In this document: one piece after another, positions 44,311-53,244 of the stretch | Numbering within the stretch: the first letter of the stretch is position 1 | Layout: every line of letters starts with the position of its first letter | Source of the DNA: Chitinophagaceae bacterium | GTDB lineage: Bacteria; Bacteroidota; Bacteroidia; Chitinophagales; Chitinophagaceae | Assembly: GCA_016720585.1 (NCBI GenBank) | Contig: JADKKH010000001.1 | Span: 62,001 to 126,000 of the forward strand | DNA length: 64,000 bases | Reading direction: 5' to 3' | Notes under the pieces: generated by a model | What the model saw: the letters and a program-made list of their open reading frames with translations, nothing else | Told to the model about the DNA's origin: nothing | The model's database searches: none | Program-made: the position numbers and the translations under genes

Positions 44311-45186
44311 CTAAAGCGCATTTAAAACCTGTTCTTTTGCTTTCTCCAGTTCATCTTTCATCATCACCACCGCTTTTTGAATCGTAGAATCATAGGCTTT
44401 GGAACCCGTCGTATTGATTTCACGGCCAATTTCCTGCAGAATAAAAGAGAGTTTTTTCCCTTTGGACTCTTCATTTTCGGCCAGTAATGATTTGAAATAT
44501 TCGCAATGATTTTTTAGCCGCACCTGCTCTTCGGTGATATCAATTTTTTCTATGTAATATATAAGCTCCTGCTCCAGGCGGTTACCATCATAATTTTCTT
44601 TACCTACATTATCCTCCAGCAGCCGGGTAATACCTTCCCGGATCTTTTGCTGGCGAAGTGGTTCCAGTTTTATCACTTCTGCCTGTTGTTTTTCAATATT
44701 ATTGATCCGTAAAACCAGGTCTGTTTCCATCATAGCACCCTCATTCAGCCGGTGTTTGTTGAGTTTGTCAATGGCCCCGGTCAAAACCTGCTGGAAATCA
44801 ACCCATTCTTTGTCAGACAGGGTGTCGCTGCTTGGTGTGATAACCTCAGGAAGCTTTACCAATGTACTAAGAATATGAGAGGGATCCAGGTTGAGGGCCG
44901 CAGAGAGCTCTGCAAGGGGTTTATAATAAGCTTTGGCAAGGTCTGTATTTATGGTAACCGGTTTTGCACTGCCCGTATCTTTCAGACTGATCATACAATC
45001 CACACTGCCGCGGATCAGTTTTTCAGAAAGTATACGACGGATATCAAATTCAAAGGGTTTTAATATTGCCGGAAGTTTCAATTGCAGTTCAAATTGTTTT
45101 CCATTGAGTGATTTAATATCAACCAGGAAAGTTTTGTCACCCACACTTTTTTCAGATCTTCCAAAACCGGTCATTGATTTCAGCAT
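44311..45186 (-). CDS. YicC/YloC family endoribonuclease
   Basis: 291 residues, whole-family match: MLKSMTGFGRSEKSVGDKTF, SLNGKQFELQLKLP and the C-terminal FILQEIGREINTTGSKAYDS (DUF1732 region). E. coli YicC degrades or promotes degradation of RyhB RNA. In many genomes it is followed by gmk, not here. A TACCTTTA -7-like box (minus strand, 45208-45215) lies upstream. Confidence 0.9.
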   Translation of the reverse strand: MLKSMTGFGRSEKSVGDKTFLVDIKSLNGKQFELQLKLPAILKPFEFDIRRILSEKLIRGSVDCMISLKDTGSAKPVTINTDLAKAYYKPLAELSAALNLDPSHILSTLVKLPEVITPSSDTLSDKEWVDFQQVLTGAIDKLNKHRLNEGAMMETDLVLRINNIEKQQAEVIKLEPLRQQKIREGITRLLEDNVGKENYDGNRLEQELIYYIEKIDITEEQVRLKNHCEYFKSLLAENEESKGKKLSFILQEIGREINTTGSKAYDSTIQKAVVMMKDELEKAKEQVLNAL

Positions 45187-45849
45187 GCCATAATTTTTAG
45201 ATGGATGTAAAGGTATCTTAATTATCCAACTTTCACGTTTTGTCCAAACGGTGCCGGCGAAGATGTTTCATTCAAAATGTCAGACAGAAAATTAATAAAG
45301 GGATACCTGGTTATTCTAAAAATCGATAGAATGTATTATTTCGGATGATGCATCCGGGATAAAAAAATCCCTCCGTAGTAAGCGAAGGGATAATATATGG
45401 ATGGGTTAGTAAGTACCGGGAAATAAATTTCCCTACACAATATTATAAATAATTTTCTTTAACCAAAAAATATTTTCAATTTATTTTATTAACATTTTTA
45501 AATTAACTGTGGATAAGCAGGTATTCAAATCCTGCGGGATTAATGCCTGACAAATATTTTTAAAAATAATTTTATTTATTTTTTTATAAGATGGTTTTAT
45601 TTTTTTTCTGAAAGGCTTACTGGTCAAGCGTTTTATCGATTTTATTTTTTTATGATTAATACCACCTTACGGATTATTTTTATTTAGTACGATCATAACA
45701 TCTGGTAATACGCAGCCTGAATACTGATTTTAACGGCATAAAAATATTTTTAAAAATGAGTGCCTACCGGGGGGATAAAACGGTAAAAACACCCGTTTAA
45801 GCAGCTATCTGTCAATTATTAGGTTGTTACCTTTAGTAAAATTTATTGT
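45187..45849. other. Long AT-rich intergenic region with one DnaA-box-like site
   Basis: 663 bp between divergent yicC and lpxD with no gene. It is very rich in A/T runs. Features seen: TGTGGATAA at 45508-45516 (exact reverse complement of the DnaA box TTATCCACA); AAATATTTTTAAAAAT twice, near 45551 and 45742; and a GGGAT-flanked hairpin AGGGA/TCCCT near 45368-45390. It may be a regulatory or origin-like region; one box is not enough to call oriC. Confidence 0.35.
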
Positions 45850-46800
45850 ATGAAGTTTGATAATCCTGTTCCGGTAACAACGATTGCACAGCTTATTGGT
45901 GCAGAAGTTTCGGGTAATACCCATGAAATGGTTACCGGCATAAATGAAATACACAAAGTGGAAAAAGGGGATCTGGTTTTTGTGGATCACCCGAAATACT
46001 ATGGGACCTGTCTCAACTCAGCTGCAACATTTATCATCATCAATAAAAAAATTGATTGCCCGGAGAATAAGACCTTGCTGATAGTTGATGAGCCATTCGA
46101 AGCGTATTTAAAAATTATTAATTTCTATCGGCCGTTTACACCTTCTATGAAATGGATCAGCGATACAGCTTTCCTGGGTGAGGGAACAATAGTTATGCCC
46201 GGTGTTTATATTGGAGACGAGGTGCACATCGGTAAGAATTGTGTTATCCATCCCCATGTGACCATACTGGATCATTGCCTTATCGGGGATGATGTCATTA
46301 TCCAGTCTGGAACGGTTATTGGCAGTGATGCTTTTTATTATAACAAGAAAACCAACCGGGATATCCACTATAAAAAAATGACCAGTTGCGGCCGGGTGCT
46401 CATTGAAAATGCTGTGGAAATAGGGGCCAACTGCTCCATTGACCGGGGGGTAAGTCATGATACGGTAATTGGGGCCGGGACCAAGATGGACAACCTCATC
46501 CATATAGGCCATGATACGGTAATTGGCAAGAACTGCCTCTTTGCCGGCCAGGTAGGCATAGCTGGCGGAACAACTATCGAAGACAATGTAATACTTTGGG
46601 GACAGGTAGGTGTGAGTAAAACATTGACCATAGGTAAGGATGCTGTGGTGTATGCCCAAAGCGGTGTGAAAGATTCCATTGCCGGCGGAAAAGTATATTT
46701 CGGATCACCTGTGGAAGAAGCAAAGGAAAAAATGAAAGAGTTTGTCTGGATAAAAAGAATACCCCTGTTGTGGGAGAAAGTGATGGGGAAAAAGGTTTAA
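45850..46800 (+). CDS. lpxD: UDP-3-O-acylglucosamine N-acyltransferase (LpxD)
   Basis: 316 residues. The N-terminal LpxD domain (about 1-100, TTIAQLIGAEVSGNTHEMVT and VEKGDLVFVDHPKYY) precedes a left-handed beta helix of hexapeptide repeats (about 110-280), with the catalytic His region LIHIGHDTVIGKNCLFAGQVG and a C-terminal helix. It adds the second hydroxyacyl chain in lipid A synthesis. No other lpx gene is near. The stop codon lies in the first unit of a 7-bp repeat. Confidence 0.9.
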   Translation: MKFDNPVPVTTIAQLIGAEVSGNTHEMVTGINEIHKVEKGDLVFVDHPKYYGTCLNSAATFIIINKKIDCPENKTLLIVDEPFEAYLKIINFYRPFTPSMKWISDTAFLGEGTIVMPGVYIGDEVHIGKNCVIHPHVTILDHCLIGDDVIIQSGTVIGSDAFYYNKKTNRDIHYKKMTSCGRVLIENAVEIGANCSIDRGVSHDTVIGAGTKMDNLIHIGHDTVIGKNCLFAGQVGIAGGTTIEDNVILWGQVGVSKTLTIGKDAVVYAQSGVKDSIAGGKVYFGSPVEEAKEKMKEFVWIKRIPLLWEKVMGKKV

Positions 46801-46911
46801 GGTTTAATAGTTTCAAGTTTAATGTTCTTGAATTCATTGAAACTTCAGGTATAGAAAGATTCTTTAATCAGATGCAACTTTAAACCTTAGACTTTTAAAC
46901 GTTAAACAATA
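46794..46911. repeat. Degenerate 7-bp repeat and short inverted repeat after lpxD
   Basis: Heptamers GGTTTAA, GGTTTAA, TAGTTTC, AAGTTTA, ATGTTCT from 46794, the first overlapping the lpxD stop. AGTTTCAA (46809-46816) pairs with TTGAAACT (46837-46844). The gap to 46912 has no gene; two convergent genes end here. Confidence 0.6.
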
Positions 46912-47982
46912 CTAATCCGGCAAATAATCATAGGGCAACAAATCCCCAATATTCTTCCAGCTCCAATAGCCCTGGTTGATCCAGTCTTTTTGTTCATAGT
47001 AATAGCCATTTTGGGTAATGGCGATTGTTTCTTTCAGGTCAATATATGAAATAGGGTAAGGCGTGCTTTTGGGCAGACTCATTTTTTTGAGATACTCCGG
47101 TTCAGGTTCTTTTTTTGTATAAGTAATGCTGATTTTTCTCGGAAACCAAATTTCTATTTCAAGAGTACTGTCTAATGCACCATAATAAAGAGTATCATAA
47201 ACGTTTTTAACCTTGTTGAATTTTTTGTCATTTTTTTCGTCAAGCATATCGATTATCCAACCGTCTTCCAGCAAGGTACTGTCATAATAACTCCGCATAA
47301 AATGCAGTTTGGAGCCTTCATAGGCTTTTTTGCGATTATAGGTCCATACGTTCTTCAAACTGTCGTCTCCTTCCATTTCGGTGTAGAGGCAATAACCGCG
47401 GTACGAGTTGATTTGGGTGTTATAATAATACACAAAAGAGTCAAGCTGGTAACGCAGGTTATACCCCAGTGCCTTATTAAAGACCTGCAGGGGTTCTGTT
47501 GAAAGCACTTTAAGCCGGTTAGTTCTTTTATAGAAATAAAATTTCAGCACTTCGGGATTGGCTAACACACATTGGTTTGCATTCGGTGTTGAACCTATAA
47601 AATTCTTAATAAAAAAATCTCCGTATTTATCCCAGCCATCCGCTACTTCGTAGGTGTTTTTCAGGAATACTTCACCCATACTTTTATCTTCTTTCACCAG
47701 CAATATTTCCAGCTTATTATTATCGGTAACCCGGATTGTCTGGGTCTGGTATCCCGTATAACTGAAGATAAGCTCGTATCCTCCGGATTTTAAGGACAAT
47801 GAAAATTCACCCTGTTTATCCGTAACCGTACCGAGGGTAGTATTTTGGCAAAACACAGAAGCTTTCGGCAACGGTTCTCTCGTCGTAGAATCCATTACGG
47901 TTCCGGTAATAATAAATTGTGCATTTGTGATAAAGGAGAGGCCAATACTTATGGCCAGGAATATGATCCGGATCATTTGCAT
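46912..47982 (-). CDS. Secreted protein with carboxypeptidase-regulatory-like domain
   Basis: 356 residues from ATG 47982 (MQMIRIIFLAISIGLSF), chosen because it begins a signal peptide; a frame reaching 48093 adds unlikely sequence. The first domain (about 20-105) is the CarboxypepD_reg-like beta-sandwich: ITGTVMDSTTREPLPKASVF and TLGTVTDKQGEFSLSLKSG. The remaining about 250 residues are mixed alpha/beta with many Tyr and Asp, not recognised. Such proteins are often surface or outer-membrane associated in Bacteroidota. It lies just downstream of the epimerase gene. Confidence 0.78.
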   Translation of the reverse strand: MQMIRIIFLAISIGLSFITNAQFIITGTVMDSTTREPLPKASVFCQNTTLGTVTDKQGEFSLSLKSGGYELIFSYTGYQTQTIRVTDNNKLEILLVKEDKSMGEVFLKNTYEVADGWDKYGDFFIKNFIGSTPNANQCVLANPEVLKFYFYKRTNRLKVLSTEPLQVFNKALGYNLRYQLDSFVYYYNTQINSYRGYCLYTEMEGDDSLKNVWTYNRKKAYEGSKLHFMRSYYDSTLLEDGWIIDMLDEKNDKKFNKVKNVYDTLYYGALDSTLEIEIWFPRKISITYTKKEPEPEYLKKMSLPKSTPYPISYIDLKETIAITQNGYYYEQKDWINQGYWSWKNIGDLLPYDYLPD

Positions 47983-48104
47983 AGAAAAGGGATTACGGTT
48001 AAAGATAAACAATGTAGTCCACCTATCCCGGTGGCTATTGGAAAACAATGGTAAGAATTCATAGACCGGAATAGTATAAAGACGGTTGCACAAGAAGAAA
48101 ACTC

Positions 48105-49103
48105 CTACCCACCAGCCTTCTGATAGTTGGAAAGGATATATTTTTCACAGGACTTTTTGATGGTTTCTTCAAGTGGTGTGAAGTTAAACCCCGGCAAGGC
48201 GTTCAGTATTTTAGAATTCTCAAACCAGGTCTGGCTCTGCGCTACTCTTATGCTTTCTTTTGTCAGCAAAGGTTTTTTCCCGGTAAATAGGGAAAAAATT
48301 TTTTCCTTTCGCCAGGCAATCCCCATCAAAAAGGGAGTAGCCTGCCGGGCGGGTCGTTTTTTTCCAAAACCGTCTGCAATGGTATCCTGTAATTTTCTAA
48401 AAGGCCAGTTGTCACCATTAACTATATAGCGTTGCTCAGTAATATCTTTTTCCAGTAAAAGGATAGCGGCCCTGGCAACATCTTCCACATCAACAAAACC
48501 GTTGATACCGGAACTATACCATTTTAGTTCCTTAGCAATATTTTTAAATAACGAACAGCTGCCGGTATTCCAGTCACCATAACCCAGGATCGTACTGGGA
48601 TTGAGAATAACCGCTTCCATCCCTTCACTTATGCCCCGCCATACCTGGAGTTCTGCTTTGTACTTGCTTTTGGCGTAATGTGTATTGACCTTATTCTCCT
48701 CCCATTTTTTTTCTTCATTTACATGACCGCCGCTTACGTTTCTTCCCAGGGCCGCCACCGAACTGATATAGATCAACCGCCGCACTTTTTTCTCAAGCAT
48801 CATATTCACCACATTGGCCGTTCCTTCCACATTTACCTGGTACATATTTTTACGGTCTTTCTTTACAAAAGAAACAACCGCAGCGGAATGAATAACACTG
48901 TCAATACCTTCCAGGGCATCTTCGAGGGAGACAACATCCAGCACATCTCCTTCCACCCATTCCACTTTGTCAGCTATCTCTTTGGAAATCCAGAAAGGGA
49001 GTTTATTAGTTCGCCGGATGGCCCTGACTGCATATCCTTTCTCCACCAACTGCTTAATGATGTAAGAACCCAGAAAACCAGTGCCACCTGTAACTAAGAC
49101 CAT
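48105..49103 (-). CDS. NAD-dependent epimerase/dehydratase (extended SDR)
   Basis: 332 residues. Rossmann start VLVTGGTGFLGSYIIKQLVE (GxxGxxG), HSAAVVSF, and catalytic YAKSKYKAE (YxxxK) near 145. Related to dihydroflavonol-4-reductase-like and 3-beta-HSD-like extended SDRs; substrate unknown. It lies 20 bp downstream of the hydroxyacyl-CoA dehydrogenase on the same strand, so the two may be one operon. Confidence 0.88.
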   Translation of the reverse strand: MVLVTGGTGFLGSYIIKQLVEKGYAVRAIRRTNKLPFWISKEIADKVEWVEGDVLDVVSLEDALEGIDSVIHSAAVVSFVKKDRKNMYQVNVEGTANVVNMMLEKKVRRLIYISSVAALGRNVSGGHVNEEKKWEENKVNTHYAKSKYKAELQVWRGISEGMEAVILNPSTILGYGDWNTGSCSLFKNIAKELKWYSSGINGFVDVEDVARAAILLLEKDITEQRYIVNGDNWPFRKLQDTIADGFGKKRPARQATPFLMGIAWRKEKIFSLFTGKKPLLTKESIRVAQSQTWFENSKILNALPGFNFTPLEETIKKSCEKYILSNYQKAGG

Positions 49104-49123
49104 GGAATATTTCAGATTTAAAA

Positions 49124-49969
49124 TTAGTATGTATAATATCCTTCTCCCGATTTCTTACCCAACTTTCCTTCTTTCACTTTCTTTTCCTGTATATAAGAAG
49201 GTTTTAACCTTTCGGGATGGTTCATTTGTTCATAAACTGAACAGCTTACTGCATAGTTTATATCATTACCGATTAAATCCATCAGTTTATAGGGTCCCAT
49301 CCGGAAACCGCTCGCTTCTAATAATTTATCAGTTGTTGAAAAATCTATAAACCCTTCTTCGGCCAGCCGTAAAGATTCAATATAAAAAGGCCGCGCCACC
49401 CGGTTAACAATAAAACCCGGGGAATCTTTACAGATCACCGGCACTTTTCCCATTTGCCTGGCCAACTCAACAATAGTTTCTGAGGTTTGGTTATTGGTAT
49501 ATTCTGTATGTACTACTTCTACCAGTTTCATGATGGTGGCGGGGTTAAAAAAGTGCATGCCAATGACACGTTCCGGGCTCATGACCCCCAAAGCAATTTT
49601 ACTTACCGATAAAGAGGAAGTATTGGTGGCAAAAATGGCTTCCCGGTGATTGAGTTCTGCTAATTGATTAAAGAGGGCGATTTTAATTTCTGTTTTTTCT
49701 ACGATCGCTTCAATAAATACGTCGGCAAGACAGGTTTGAATATCTCCCGTAAATTGAATACGCTGAAAAATTTTCTGTTTTTCTTCAGCGGTTATTTTGC
49801 CTTTTTCCAGGAACGACTGCAAATTTTTTTCAATACCTGTAATTGCCCGCTCCAGTACGACGGGATTTAATTCGTACAATAATGTATAAAATCCTGCCTG
49901 TGCAGCTGCCTGGGCAATACCATTACCCATCGTACCAGCTCCACAAACGCAAATTCTATTTATAACCAT
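49124..49969 (-). CDS. 3-hydroxyacyl-CoA dehydrogenase
   Basis: 281 residues, single-domain type. NAD-binding ICVCGAGTMGNGIAQAAAQAGF, catalytic region GMHFFNPATIMKLVEVVHTEY with the active His, and the C-terminal domain SPGFIVNRVARPFYIESLRLA ending GKKSGEGYYTY. It oxidises or reduces 3-hydroxyacyl-CoA (beta-oxidation, or 3-hydroxybutyryl-CoA metabolism). A TATCTTTA box lies upstream on the minus strand. Confidence 0.93.
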   Translation of the reverse strand: MVINRICVCGAGTMGNGIAQAAAQAGFYTLLYELNPVVLERAITGIEKNLQSFLEKGKITAEEKQKIFQRIQFTGDIQTCLADVFIEAIVEKTEIKIALFNQLAELNHREAIFATNTSSLSVSKIALGVMSPERVIGMHFFNPATIMKLVEVVHTEYTNNQTSETIVELARQMGKVPVICKDSPGFIVNRVARPFYIESLRLAEEGFIDFSTTDKLLEASGFRMGPYKLMDLIGNDINYAVSCSVYEQMNHPERLKPSYIQEKKVKEGKLGKKSGEGYYTY

Positions 49970-50042
49970 AACGAATAAGTTGAAAAGAATAAAGATAAAA
50001 TATCCTTTTCATTATGGCAGGGCAAATAGTATCTTTAAAAAA

Positions 50043-50936
50043 ATGCTGCACCAAATCAAATACCGTTTACTGCTTTTTGGGTTATTATTTCCGTTCTTTT
50101 CTTTCTCACAAACGCTGGACTGGTGGAGAAACCTCGTAAACTGGGATGGAACTTCACATTGGTCCACCTACCTGATCACCAGTCCGAAATATTTTGGCCC
50201 CAATGCCTTCACGGTTCCTTCTATCAATACGGGAAGGGTGGATTCGCTTGTTTCAATTGGACTTACGTCTAATTTTCATTTTTCCAAGGGTGATAACACA
50301 CAAAACCTGATGTTGTATGGTAATTACACAACCAAAAGTAATTCGATATCCGTGGATGCCCGGTTTGTTCCTTATGAGAGGTTTCAGCTGTCGCATGCCA
50401 AAAAAGAAGAGCGAAGCGTGTATTACAAGGAATACTACAAAAAAGAAACGGTGGGAGATGTCGTGGTTAATACCACCATTCAGTTATTTAAAAAAGCAGG
50501 TAAACTAAATATGCCGGCTGCATTACGACTAGGGGTGCGCATGCCTTCAGGCAGTGCCATGGGAGCAGCCCGTTACGCAGATATGCCCTCTTATTGGATT
50601 GATCTGGGTACCTCGTTGTCCTTTAATAACCCGGACTGGAAATGGATGAATATGATCGGTTTCCTGGTATGGCAAACAAATAATGATGACTTACGACAGA
50701 ATGATGCATTCCTCTTTGGTAGCGGTATCGAATGGAGCCATGGCGGATTTCGGTTACAGGCTTACGGCGCCGGTTATTTAGGCTATTTAGAGAACGGCGA
50801 CAGCCCGGTAGTGATCCGGCTTAATCTCGAAAAAAGGAAAAAATCGGTTATTTATATTTTCAGGCTGCAACAGGGCCTGCATGATTTTGCGTACTTCAGC
50901 GCAGAAGCCGGGGCCAGTTTTATTTTCAATAAATAA
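50043..50936 (+). CDS. Exported protein, probably outer-membrane barrel
   Basis: 297 residues from ATG 50043 (MLHQIKYRLLLFGLLFPFFS, signal peptide); a frame from 49980 adds 21 residues before this. The mature part has alternating hydrophobic/aromatic strands (VDSLVSIGLTSNFHFSKGD, then LMLYGNYTTKSNSISVDARF) and ends AYFSAEAGASFIFNK, consistent with a small beta-barrel. Not recognised. Its start diverges closely from the dehydrogenase gene. Confidence 0.7.
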   Translation: MLHQIKYRLLLFGLLFPFFSFSQTLDWWRNLVNWDGTSHWSTYLITSPKYFGPNAFTVPSINTGRVDSLVSIGLTSNFHFSKGDNTQNLMLYGNYTTKSNSISVDARFVPYERFQLSHAKKEERSVYYKEYYKKETVGDVVVNTTIQLFKKAGKLNMPAALRLGVRMPSGSAMGAARYADMPSYWIDLGTSLSFNNPDWKWMNMIGFLVWQTNNDDLRQNDAFLFGSGIEWSHGGFRLQAYGAGYLGYLENGDSPVVIRLNLEKRKKSVIYIFRLQQGLHDFAYFSAEAGASFIFNK

Positions 50937-50977
50937 TAGTCTTCTTTTTTATTTTCTTACCTTGACAAAAATTTATT

Positions 50978-51616
50978 ATGGATACCAACCAACCAACTAC
51001 CCCAACACCGCCTCCGTATACACCACCACCAACTTATGTTCCTGCAGTAACACCCGGAATGTTTGGGACAAAGATCCCATCGTCGGTAGCTTTTGTTGTT
51101 GCCATCCTTTTATTCTTATTGCCTTTTTCGGAAATAAGGTGCGGAGGTTCGGCGCTGATGAATAATACAGGAATAGGCTTTGCACTTGGAAAAGATTGGA
51201 AAATTTCCGGTGGTTATGGAAAGGATATGCTAAAAGATATGGATTCAAAAACGAGCAATGAAAAAGATAAAACTGTTCAGTATCTTATTATTGCAGCTTT
51301 GGGACTTGGTGTCCTTGGATTACTTTTTTCCTTAGCCGGTTCTGCAACTGGCGCAAGAATAGGAATAGTAACAGGTGTTTTAGGCGCTGGTACTTTAGTG
51401 GCTTTTATGCTTATCCTGAAAAAATGGTTTAATGATGGATTGGCAAAACAGGCGGCTGAAAAAGCCAAGGATGGGACCGATTCCCTGGGATTGGGTAAAA
51501 TGGGAGATATGAGTTTTAGCCTGGCATTTACGCCCTGGTTTTACATAGCAGTTATTTCTTTTTTAGCGGCTGCATTCTTTTGTTATAAACGGATGACGGC
51601 TGCCAAAACGGGATAA
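50978..51616 (+). CDS. Membrane protein with Pro-rich N-terminus
   Basis: 212 residues. Residues 1-30 are a Pro/Thr-rich tail (TNQPTTPTPPPYTPPPTYVP), followed by four hydrophobic helices (about 35-53, 100-120, 125-145 and 185-203) with a Lys/Asp-rich loop between (KDMLKDMDSKTSNEKDK). Not recognised. It is followed 38 bp later by a second small membrane protein; the two are probably cotranscribed and may act together (inference). Confidence 0.65.
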   Translation: MDTNQPTTPTPPPYTPPPTYVPAVTPGMFGTKIPSSVAFVVAILLFLLPFSEIRCGGSALMNNTGIGFALGKDWKISGGYGKDMLKDMDSKTSNEKDKTVQYLIIAALGLGVLGLLFSLAGSATGARIGIVTGVLGAGTLVAFMLILKKWFNDGLAKQAAEKAKDGTDSLGLGKMGDMSFSLAFTPWFYIAVISFLAAAFFCYKRMTAAKTG

Positions 51617-51654
51617 TACTATACACGATATTATTCACCAATAAATCAACTAAC

Positions 51655-52050
51655 ATGAACAGAAAAATTTTAACCATCGTCCTGGCGGTCATTCTGATTG
51701 GCTGCTTCTTTTTACCTTATATAACATTCATGGGGATGAGTGCTAGCGGTTATGATTCTGTATTTTCGGGAGGAGGAGGTGATTGGAAAAAATATATACC
51801 CCTGCTGATTCCTGTATCCGGTGTAATGCTTCTAATCGGGGCCTTGAACAATGAAAACTATATCATCGGAAGGGGTATCTGGGCCTGGTTGCCCTTGCTT
51901 ACATTGCTCTACATGATGATTGGTAATCCATTGATAGAGGGTGCAGCAATAGGAGATATATTTAAAGTGATCGGAAAAGGATATGGTATCGGTTTGTGGG
52001 GTACTATTGCAGCTTCAGTAGTACTGGCAGTATATAATCCCAAATCATAG
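51655..52050 (+). CDS. Small membrane protein
   Basis: 131 residues with about four helices: MNRKILTIVLAVILIGCFFL, a middle one after a GGGGDW motif (KYIPLLIPVSGVMLLIGAL), LWLPLL-like and the C-terminal GYGIGLWGTIAASVVLAVYN. No family recognised. It is paired with the gene at 50978 and ends before a strong terminator at 52074. Confidence 0.65.
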   Translation: MNRKILTIVLAVILIGCFFLPYITFMGMSASGYDSVFSGGGGDWKKYIPLLIPVSGVMLLIGALNNENYIIGRGIWAWLPLLTLLYMMIGNPLIEGAAIGDIFKVIGKGYGIGLWGTIAASVVLAVYNPKS

Positions 52051-52073
52051 TATATAAAATATTTATTAAATAG

Positions 52074-52105
52074 CAATGGCTGTCTGAAAGGACAGCCATT
52101 GTTTT
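52074..52105 (+). terminator. Strong hairpin terminator between convergent genes
   Basis: Perfect 11-bp stem CAATGGCTGTC (52074-52084) / GACAGCCATTG (52091-52101), loop TGAAAG, then TTTTA. It terminates the plus-strand membrane protein genes and abuts the pheS stop (52104). Confidence 0.85.
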
Positions 52106-53135
52106 ATAGGACCGAGGTAAACTGCTTCAAAAAACGTACATCATTTTCGCTGAACAAACGAATATCATTGATCCCATATTTCAGCATCGCAGGTCTTTCG
52201 ATTCCCATACCAAAGGCAAAACCGGTGTATTTGTTGGGATCAATATTACAATTGGATAAAACATTGGGATGCACCATGCCGCAACCCAGGATCTCCACCC
52301 AACCTGTTTTTTTACAGATATTACACCCGCTTCCCCCGCAGATAAAACAACTGACATCCATTTCGGCACTGGGTTCCGTAAAGGGAAAATAAGAGGGACG
52401 AAACCGGACTTTTACTTCTTTGCCATACATTTCTTTCACAAAGAAGTAAAGTGTTTGCTTCAGGTCGGCAAATGAAACGTTCTCATCGATATACAATCCT
52501 TCCACCTGGTGGAAAAAGCAATGACTTCTTGCGCTTACTGTTTCATTTCTGTATACCCGGCCGGGCATTATCATGCGGATCGGCAGTTTGCCTTTTTCCA
52601 TTTCCCTTATTTGCACATTGCTGGTATGCGTACGTAATACCCAATCCGGATTCTGTTGCACATAAAACGTATCCTGCATATCCCGGGCAGGGTGGTGTTC
52701 AGGTAAATTCAAGGCACCGAAATTATGCCAGTCGTCTTCTATCTCGGGTCCTTCCGCAATTGCAAAGCCAAGTCGTTGAAAAATCGAAACGATCCTGTTT
52801 CTCATTAACGTAACGGGGTGCCTGGAACCAAGCGGTAAGGGGTCGCCGGGTAATGTCAGGTCAATTGTGTTGCTACTCCCGGGTTGCTGATTACCCGGAG
52901 ATTTCTGTAAGCTTTCAAATTTATTTTCAACAAACAGCTTGAATTCATTCAGAAGTTGCCCGGCTTCTTTTTTCTGAGCGACGGCAACATGCTTCATTTC
53001 ACCCATAATCATTTTTACAAGGCCTTTTGTTCCGAGGTATTTTATACGGAACTCTTCCACCTGTTTATCATCCGTGGCAGAAAAGGAACCAATCTCTTTC
53101 TTGTACGCTTCGATTTGTTTTAATAATTGATCCAT
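52104..53135 (-). CDS. pheS: Phenylalanyl-tRNA synthetase alpha subunit
   Basis: 343 residues. It charges tRNA(Phe) together with PheT (not in this window). N-terminal coiled coil (about 1-85, LGTKGLVKMIMGEMKHV), then the class II catalytic core: HPVTLMRNRIVSIF, FHQVEGLYIDENV, FRPSYFPFTEPSAEMD (motif 2 region) and GCGMVHPNVL, ending IERPAMLKYGINDIRLF (motif 3). A -7 box (53143-53150) ends only 7 nt before the ATG, implying a very short or no leader. Confidence 0.95.
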   Translation of the reverse strand: MDQLLKQIEAYKKEIGSFSATDDKQVEEFRIKYLGTKGLVKMIMGEMKHVAVAQKKEAGQLLNEFKLFVENKFESLQKSPGNQQPGSSNTIDLTLPGDPLPLGSRHPVTLMRNRIVSIFQRLGFAIAEGPEIEDDWHNFGALNLPEHHPARDMQDTFYVQQNPDWVLRTHTSNVQIREMEKGKLPIRMIMPGRVYRNETVSARSHCFFHQVEGLYIDENVSFADLKQTLYFFVKEMYGKEVKVRFRPSYFPFTEPSAEMDVSCFICGGSGCNICKKTGWVEILGCGMVHPNVLSNCNIDPNKYTGFAFGMGIERPAMLKYGINDIRLFSENDVRFLKQFTSVL

Positions 53136-53142
53136 AAGGGTG

Positions 53143-53150
53143 CAAAGATA
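53143..53150 (-). promoter_or_regulatory. -7 box for pheS
   Basis: Minus-strand TATCTTTG, exact TAnnTTTG match, 7 nt from the pheS ATG. The predicted transcription start is at or within a few bases of the start codon. Confidence 0.45.
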
Positions 53151-53244
53151 GGCGAAGAGAAGAAACCTGACTGCCGGTTGGGAGTAGAGAAATAGAAGGA
53201 AGCGATAAATGACTTCTGGGGAGAAATCATTTTTCTTTTGGTGT

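Noticed and set aside
45500..45520. Chromosomal replication origin
   Set aside because: Only one exact DnaA box seen and no dnaA or other origin markers; listed as a weak finding only.
46108..46659. 183-codon open frame on the minus strand inside lpxD
   Set aside because: It is the mirror of the hexapeptide-repeat coding sequence, which keeps other frames open; no start context or family match.
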